DNA from: Lyngbya sp. PCC 8106
GTDB lineage: Bacteria; Cyanobacteriota; Cyanobacteriia; Cyanobacteriales; Microcoleaceae
Direction: 5' to 3'
Assembly (NCBI RefSeq): GCF_000169095.1
Contig: NZ_AAVU01000005.1
Coordinates: forward strand, 124,001-188,000
Length of the DNA stretch: 64,000 bases
This document shows, one piece after another, positions 59,903 to 64,000 of this stretch. The notes below the pieces were generated by a model that was given only the letters and a program-made list of their open reading frames with translations, ran no database searches and had not been told where the DNA came from. Each line of letters begins with the position of its first letter. The stretch's first letter is position 1. The translations under genes were made by a program, and so were the position numbers.

Positions 59903-61236
59903 TTGACATCCTCTCCGTCGTAAACAACGGAGATTCCAAACATCACTGTCTGGGCTTCCTCTTTCCACGAGCTGACTTACTAGGTTGAGTTTCCCCAACA
60001 AAGCAGAGGACGTTCTCTCGGGAGGCGTTAATTTCCGTCTGCCCGACGGTATTTGATAGCTGTTTTAATGCAGATTTCAATATGTTTCTGGCGGCATTTT
60101 CATCTCGGTCAGCAATATACCCGCAGTGAGGGCATTCGTGGGTTCTCGTGCTGAGAGTTTTTACAACTTTCTCACCACAATTTGAACAGCTTTGGGAAGT
60201 ATACGCGGGTTCAACAGCAATCACCGGAACCCCATAAACCCGCGCCATATATTCTAACCATTCTCGAAACCTGTACCAAGCTGCATCGCTAATTGATTTG
60301 GCTAGATGATGATTTTTAACCATGTTGCGAATCCGTAGGTTTTCAATCGCTACCAAGTCGTTAGACTGTATGACGTGTTGGGCTAATTTACAAGCCCAAT
60401 CATTACGCCTGCGTGAAACCTTGAGATGCGCTCTACCTAATTTGTTTCTGGCTTTTTGGCGATTTTGACTGCTCTTTTGAGTTCGAGATAACCGACGTTG
60501 CAGCTTTTTCAGCTTGCGTTCATCCTTTCTCAAAAATCGGGGATTATCTATTTGATTGCCAGAACAATCTGTGTAGAAATAGTTTAAACCTACATCTAGC
60601 CCTGTTTGTTTTCCTGTTAGTTCTTTTTTCTCCTCTCGTTCATAATCTATTAGAAATTGAGCATAATACCCGTCATGTCTTCTAATTACCCTCACTCGTT
60701 TGATTTGTTTTAACTGATAATAGTGCAGGTTTCGGCTTCCCCAAAGCTTAAACGTACCCGCTTGAAACTTGTCAGTAAACGTTAAATAACGTCTGTCTCC
60801 CGAAAGTTTCCATCCTGATGTCTTGTATTCAACAGATGCTCTGACTTGATACTTTTTAAACTTTGGGAACCCCTTCTTGCCTGGTGTTTTCTGCTTACAA
60901 TTCCGATAAAATCTTTCAATTGATGCCCAAGCTCTTTCTGCGTGTGCTTGTCGTGCCATTGAGTTTAACCTTGATGCCCAAGGAAACTCTGGGTTGTCTG
61001 ACAACAGCTTGCAGTGCTTGTAGGCATCGTTGCGACTTTTAACCTGACCGTCTAACCATGCTCTGATAACGCTGTTGCGAACAAATAGACCTGTCCGAAT
61101 GGCTTCATCCAAGCTTCGGTACTGGCAATATGTTCCTTGCAGCTTCATTTCATATACGAGCATAATTTGTCGTCGTCGCTGACGATAAGCCATCGTAGCA
61201 CAAACATAATCCGTCGTGAACGACGGGGCTTTTGAC
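59903..61236 (-). mobile_element. tnpB-only IS200/IS605-type element, copy 2
   Basis: About 1,334 bp between two TTGAC pentamers (59903-59907 and 61232-61236), the same layout as copy 1. The left end (tnpB sense) has a 6-bp hairpin CCGTCG-TTCA-CGACGG (61211-61226); the right end has CTCCGT...ACGGAG (59913-59932). No tnpA is present. It sits between the radical-SAM gene and a small conserved gene, without breaking either. The guide sequence of its omega RNA would start in flanking DNA just below 59903. Confidence 0.75.
59943..61163 (-). CDS. tnpB: RNA-guided endonuclease TnpB (IS200/IS605 OrfB family)
   Basis: A 406-residue TnpB related to, but clearly diverged from, copy 1. The RuvC-I Asp is in GLDVGLNYFYT, the RuvC-II Glu in IENLRIRNM, and the RuvC-III Asp in DRDENAARNIL; the zinc-ribbon is CSNCG and CPHCG, with the usual C-x2-C spacing. 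The segment LAKSISDAAWYRFREWLEYM is shared with copy 1 almost residue for residue. The catalytic set is intact. The ATG at 61161-61163 (MLVYEMKLQG) aligns with copy 1; a frame ten codons longer has a basic extension (AYRQRRRQI) that is not family-like. The C-terminal tail after about 375 is basic and probably disordered. Confidence 0.92.
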   Translation of the reverse strand: MLVYEMKLQGTYCQYRSLDEAIRTGLFVRNSVIRAWLDGQVKSRNDAYKHCKLLSDNPEFPWASRLNSMARQAHAERAWASIERFYRNCKQKTPGKKGFPKFKKYQVRASVEYKTSGWKLSGDRRYLTFTDKFQAGTFKLWGSRNLHYYQLKQIKRVRVIRRHDGYYAQFLIDYEREEKKELTGKQTGLDVGLNYFYTDCSGNQIDNPRFLRKDERKLKKLQRRLSRTQKSSQNRQKARNKLGRAHLKVSRRRNDWACKLAQHVIQSNDLVAIENLRIRNMVKNHHLAKSISDAAWYRFREWLEYMARVYGVPVIAVEPAYTSQSCSNCGEKVVKTLSTRTHECPHCGYIADRDENAARNILKSALKQLSNTVGQTEINASRENVLCFVGETQPSKSARGKRKPRQ

Positions 61237-61526
61237 CCGCTTTTTTTGGTAAGGTTGGAGCGGATCTCAGTAAAAGTGGTAATTTAGAGTCAGGGAGTTT
61301 AGACTCTAACCAGGCTGGAACAATTTGCTCTATCCAACACTCTAAGTTGATGAAAGAGACGAGAGTTTGATTCTGTGGGGGAGTGGAGTTTCAGCTCTGA
61401 AAGGGTAGTTGATCGAGAAACAGGGTTGAGTGATACAGATCACTTTAAAGTTTCCTTTACGATCACAAGCATCAAACAGTATTCGTTAGAGAATTAATAT
61501 AAGCAGAGTTACCCCAAATAGCAATT

Positions 61527-61721
61527 ATGGCAGCTACCAACGTAATTCGCCAACTTGTTTCCAAGGCACTTTATTTCAAACGCCTAACACCGGAGATCGA
61601 AAATGAGATCAACACCGAACTCAGTCGTCTCGGCTATATTTCGGATACGGACTACGAAGCTCTTGAACTGTTAATGGAAGAAATGGATGCAGGTCGCGTC
61701 CAACTCGTTCCCAGTCCTTGA
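61527..61721 (+). CDS. Small conserved protein of unknown function
   Basis: A 64-residue acidic protein: MAATNVIRQLVSKALYFKRLTP followed by EIENEINTELSRLGYISDTDYEALELLMEEMDAGRVQL. It is predicted to be a compact three-helix domain without membrane segment. I believe similar proteins of this length occur widely in cyanobacteria, but I cannot name the family. AGCAATT precedes the ATG; no strong ribosome-binding site. It lies alone between the tnpB element and dapL. The helix-rich, regular composition and good start make it a likely real gene. Confidence 0.75.
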   Translation: MAATNVIRQLVSKALYFKRLTPEIENEINTELSRLGYISDTDYEALELLMEEMDAGRVQLVPSP

Positions 61722-62025
61722 CGAAAAAACCCAAGCCCAGATGAATCGGTGCATCTATAGGATCAGATATGGAATCCCGACTCGAAGGGTTTTGACTAAC
61801 ATTTTAGGTTGAATTCGGACAAACAAATTTTATAGAATTGAAGTAGCTCTTTGAGTGACAATTTACCGCGAATTTTTACGTTCTGATTTTTATCAAACAA
61901 AAATAAACTTAATCCGCTTGAAACCTATAAGTTCCCAAATTTTTTCAACGTTTGATCTGAACCTCTAAAACTCAACTTTTTTGGTATGATCTCTAGGCTA
62001 TGCCCACCGACTGTTTTTTGCGCTC
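61722..62025 (+). other. Spacer before dapL
   Basis: There is no gene in these 304 bp. TATGAT at 61985-61990 is a -10-like box about 36 bp before the dapL ATG, but I find no matching -35. AAACCC and GGGTTTT (about 61727 and 61787) could pair across a long loop as a terminator of the small gene. Confidence 0.3.
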
Positions 62026-63198
62026 ATGCAATTTGCTAAACGTCTAGAGAAGATTCCCCCCTACCTGTTCGCTGCAATCAGTCGCAAGCGAGAAGAATTA
62101 CTCGCCCAAGGAATCGACCTGATTAATTTGGGAGTGGGCGATCCTGACTTACCGACACTAACTCCTGTGTTGCAAGCGATGCACGCCGCAATAGATGATC
62201 CTCAAACTCACAACTATCCCCCCTATCAAGGTTTAAGTGAATATCGCCACGCCACAGTCAAATGGATGGAACGTCGGTTTGGGGTAGTTGGACTCGATCC
62301 ACAAACGGAAGTGATTTCTTCGATCGGGTCAAAAGAAGCCATTCACAACACGGCTTTGGCTTTTGTCGAACCGGGAGATCTAACCTTAATTCCCGATCCG
62401 GGTTATCCCGTTTATCGCACCTCAACGCTCTTTGCAGGGGGTGAACCTTATCCGTTACCCTTGAAACCTGAAAATCGATTTCTCCCCGATTTAAGTTTAG
62501 TTCCGGAAGCGGTCGCGCGTAAAGCTAAATTACTTTGGATCAATTATCCCAACAACCCCACGGGTGCGGTGGCTTCTTTAGAAGATTTAGCAGAAATGGT
62601 GGCTTTTTGTCGAGAGTACGATATCTTACTGTGTCACGATCACGCCTATTCAGAAATTGCCTTTGAGGGCTACCTACCGCCCAGTGTTTTGCAAGTGACT
62701 GGGGCGAAAGAAACAGCCATTGAGTTTCATAGCTTATCGAAAACCTACAATATGACGGGTTGGCGAATTGGATTTGTTGTGGGTAATGCGATGGGAATTA
62801 AAGGATTAACTCAAGTTAAGAGTAATGTCGATTCGGGTGTTTTTAAAGCGATTCAACAAGCAGCAATCACAGCTTACTCGACCTTAGACATAGACCGTCA
62901 ACCGATACTTTCTATCTATCAAAAACGCCGAGATATTTTGGTTGAGGGTTTAAAATCAATGGGATGGTTAATAGAACCTCCGAAAGCAACGCTTTATGTC
63001 TGGGTTCCCGTGCCATCGGGTTATACTTCTACAGAATTTGTAACTTTACTACTCGAAAAATGTGGGATTGTTGTTGCTCCCGGTAGTGGTTATGGTTTGG
63101 CTGGAGAAGGGTTTATTCGGATGGCAATTACGATTAGTGAAGCGAGAATTCAAGAAGCAATTGATCGGATGAAAGATGCGGGAATTTATTACTGTTAA
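62026..63198 (+). CDS. dapL: LL-diaminopimelate aminotransferase
   Basis: A 390-residue class I/II aminotransferase of the DapL type. The N-terminus is RLEKIPPYLFAAISRKREELLAQG and the substrate region has LGVGDPDLPT; YPPYQGLSEYR, NYPNNPTGA and the PLP-binding SLSKTYNMTGWRIG (Lys239) follow. It converts tetrahydrodipicolinate directly to LL-diaminopimelate, the route cyanobacteria and plants use for lysine and peptidoglycan. Its length is a little short of plant DapL and fits the bacterial DapL2 branch. No other lysine genes are near. The MITE copy 2 lies 79 bp after its stop. Confidence 0.93.
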   Translation: MQFAKRLEKIPPYLFAAISRKREELLAQGIDLINLGVGDPDLPTLTPVLQAMHAAIDDPQTHNYPPYQGLSEYRHATVKWMERRFGVVGLDPQTEVISSIGSKEAIHNTALAFVEPGDLTLIPDPGYPVYRTSTLFAGGEPYPLPLKPENRFLPDLSLVPEAVARKAKLLWINYPNNPTGAVASLEDLAEMVAFCREYDILLCHDHAYSEIAFEGYLPPSVLQVTGAKETAIEFHSLSKTYNMTGWRIGFVVGNAMGIKGLTQVKSNVDSGVFKAIQQAAITAYSTLDIDRQPILSIYQKRRDILVEGLKSMGWLIEPPKATLYVWVPVPSGYTSTEFVTLLLEKCGIVVAPGSGYGLAGEGFIRMAITISEARIQEAIDRMKDAGIYYC

Positions 63199-63276
63199 TC
63201 ACCTCAAATTCGGGTTCACTTTGGAGTGTTTATAAGTCTTAAGCAATAGTCATTGTCTCCTCTAGAGTATTGCCTA

Positions 63277-63548
63277 TATAGCGCTACTTGAATCGGGAAT
63301 AGGGAACAGGGAACAGCGGTGCGACTAGGCGCGATTCTCAATCCGCTCTGCGTAACGCGCACCAAGAGAGGGAACAGCGCTTGCCTTGCGGCGGGCGCGG
63401 TTTCCGGCGAGACTTAGTTGGCAATCTTAGGGAACAGCAGACTATGAAAGCGGTGTGACCCTGCGGCTTTGTAAGCCGCCAAGGAATGCACACGCCTGAG
63501 AGGGTTTCAGAATTTAGAAATGTCCTAACCAATATGCGTAGTGCTATA
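63277..63548. mobile_element. MITE, copy 2
   Basis: 272 bp with the same ends as copy 1 (TATAGCGCTAC; GTAGTGCTATA) and TA flanks; core 63279-63546. It is almost identical to copy 1 except for about 60 extra bases between two GGGAACAGCG units (about 63312-63377), so copy 1 probably lost the segment by recombination between these units, or copy 2 gained it. It lies in non-coding DNA. The 98-codon minus-strand frame crossing it is not a gene. Confidence 0.85.
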
Positions 63549-63713
63549 CTGTTGTAATTGATCGTTCCTGGCGATCGCAATGGGGAATTTATCCATTTAG
63601 AATTAATTATAATTAAATGGGAGTTATAAATCATTAAATTCGATTTAAGCAGGGAACAAAAGAGTATAAATCAGTCAAACGAGGAAGCTTTAACCTGCCC
63701 GTTAAATTAGATT

Positions 63714-64000
63714 TTATTGGGGAAACGCATCGGGATAAGCTTGCCAAACCTGACGAATAAAAGTACGCAGTTGTTGATGTGCAGTGGTCTGAGTCTCAGA
63801 GGTTTTTCCGTCAGGTGAGTCTAACTGAACTAATAAGGGAATCACTTCTGTATCTAAAGCGGGTTGAAATAATTTTAGCGGCCAAATGAGGTCAGAACTT
63901 TCTCGCAAATTGTATAGATTTTGGGGTAGCGGACTTTCCCACAACGGAGGTTCAGGAGAATGATGTTCACCTGAAAATTCGAGCAACATTAATGGCCTAA
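63714..64000 (-). CDS. C-terminal part of an unrecognised protein
   Basis: A minus-strand frame ends at 63714 and stays open to the right edge. There is an ATG at 63987-63989, which would give 91 residues, but no ribosome-binding site, and the frame continues upstream of it (codons for R-P-L), so this may be the end of a longer gene. The product ends with ALDTEVIPLLVQLDSPDG, then AHQQLRTFIRQVWQAYPDAF. I cannot assign a family. The 165 bp between it and the MITE hold one HIP1 octamer and AT-rich DNA. Confidence 0.55.
   Translation of the reverse strand, partial: RPLMLLEFSGEHHSPEPPLWESPLPQNLYNLRESSDLIWPLKLFQPALDTEVIPLLVQLDSPDGKTSETQTTAHQQLRTFIRQVWQAYPDAFPQ

Noticed and set aside
1..64000. CRISPR arrays, tRNA, rRNA, tmRNA, SRP RNA and RNase P RNA
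   Set aside because: I looked for regularly spaced repeats, T-loop sequences (GGTTCGAATCC and its complement) and hallmark motifs of these RNAs on both strands and found none; a covariance search could still find a divergent one.

Overview
The window reads as chromosomal DNA from a cyanobacterium. The evidence is the abundance of the HIP1 octamer GCGATCGC, a ferredoxin-dependent glutamate synthase, a phytyl-type MenA, an RNase E with the cyanobacterial arginine-rich C-terminus, the rbp-rpsU pair, LL-diaminopimelate aminotransferase and several cyanobacteria-type proteins of unknown function (DUF3326, DUF1997). Gene content, many Uma2/TnpB-type accessory genes and moderate AT-richness suggest a filamentous Oscillatoriales-like species; that level of assignment is inference.

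Layout. 1-1700: the 5' end of an S1-domain gene and a 1.33 kb tnpB-only IS200/IS605-type element. 1.7-13.5 kb: mostly housekeeping or unknown single genes (dienelactone hydrolase, GntR regulator with a structured leader, nitroreductase, YgfZ, 2Fe-2S ferredoxin, AstE-like hydrolase, orphan ParA, rbp-rpsU, Uma2, DUF3326-CPBP protease). 13.6-19.7 kb: a zinc-ribbon PP2C phosphatase, a cytochrome P450 29 bp upstream of menA, a lipoprotein, and a PD-(D/E)XK-like gene whose 3' end has been cut off by a MITE.

20.3-33.8 kb: a one-directional exopolysaccharide cluster: GT4, Wzz/Wzc tyrosine kinase, Wzx-type flippase, PAPS-type sulfotransferase, GT2, Wzy-type polymerase, GT4, hexapeptide acetyltransferase, GT2 and a membrane-anchored GH74-like beta-propeller glycosidase. 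This is a nearly complete Wzx/Wzy route for a probably sulfated and acetylated polymer. No initiating phosphoglycosyltransferase or outer-membrane exporter is visible, and HIP1 sites are sparse here.

34-39 kb: glsF. 39.4-42.6 kb: phosphodiester glycosidase, a mannose-6-phosphate isomerase-like cupin, and an IscA/HesB protein. 42.6-48.4 kb: the str operon (rpsL-rpsG-fusA-tuf) plus rpsJ, behind a strong promoter and a leader of about 590 nt. 48.5-53.2 kb: LON-domain protein, membrane protein, pheA, DUF1997, rnhB. 53.3-59.7 kb: rne and a B12/radical-SAM-DUF2344 fusion, separated by 1.6 kb without a gene. 59.9-61.2 kb: a second tnpB element of almost the same length as the first. 61.5-64 kb: a small conserved protein, dapL, a second copy of the MITE and an incomplete gene at the edge.

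The most notable results are: (i) two MITE copies with TA target duplication, one of which can be removed in silico to restore a longer reading frame; (ii) a sulfated-EPS cluster ending in a GH74-like enzyme that keeps both catalytic aspartates; (iii) two structurally matched tnpB elements without tnpA; (iv) the P450-menA pair; (v) the dyad-flanked promoter and long leader of the str operon. No CRISPR array, tRNA or rRNA was recognised.
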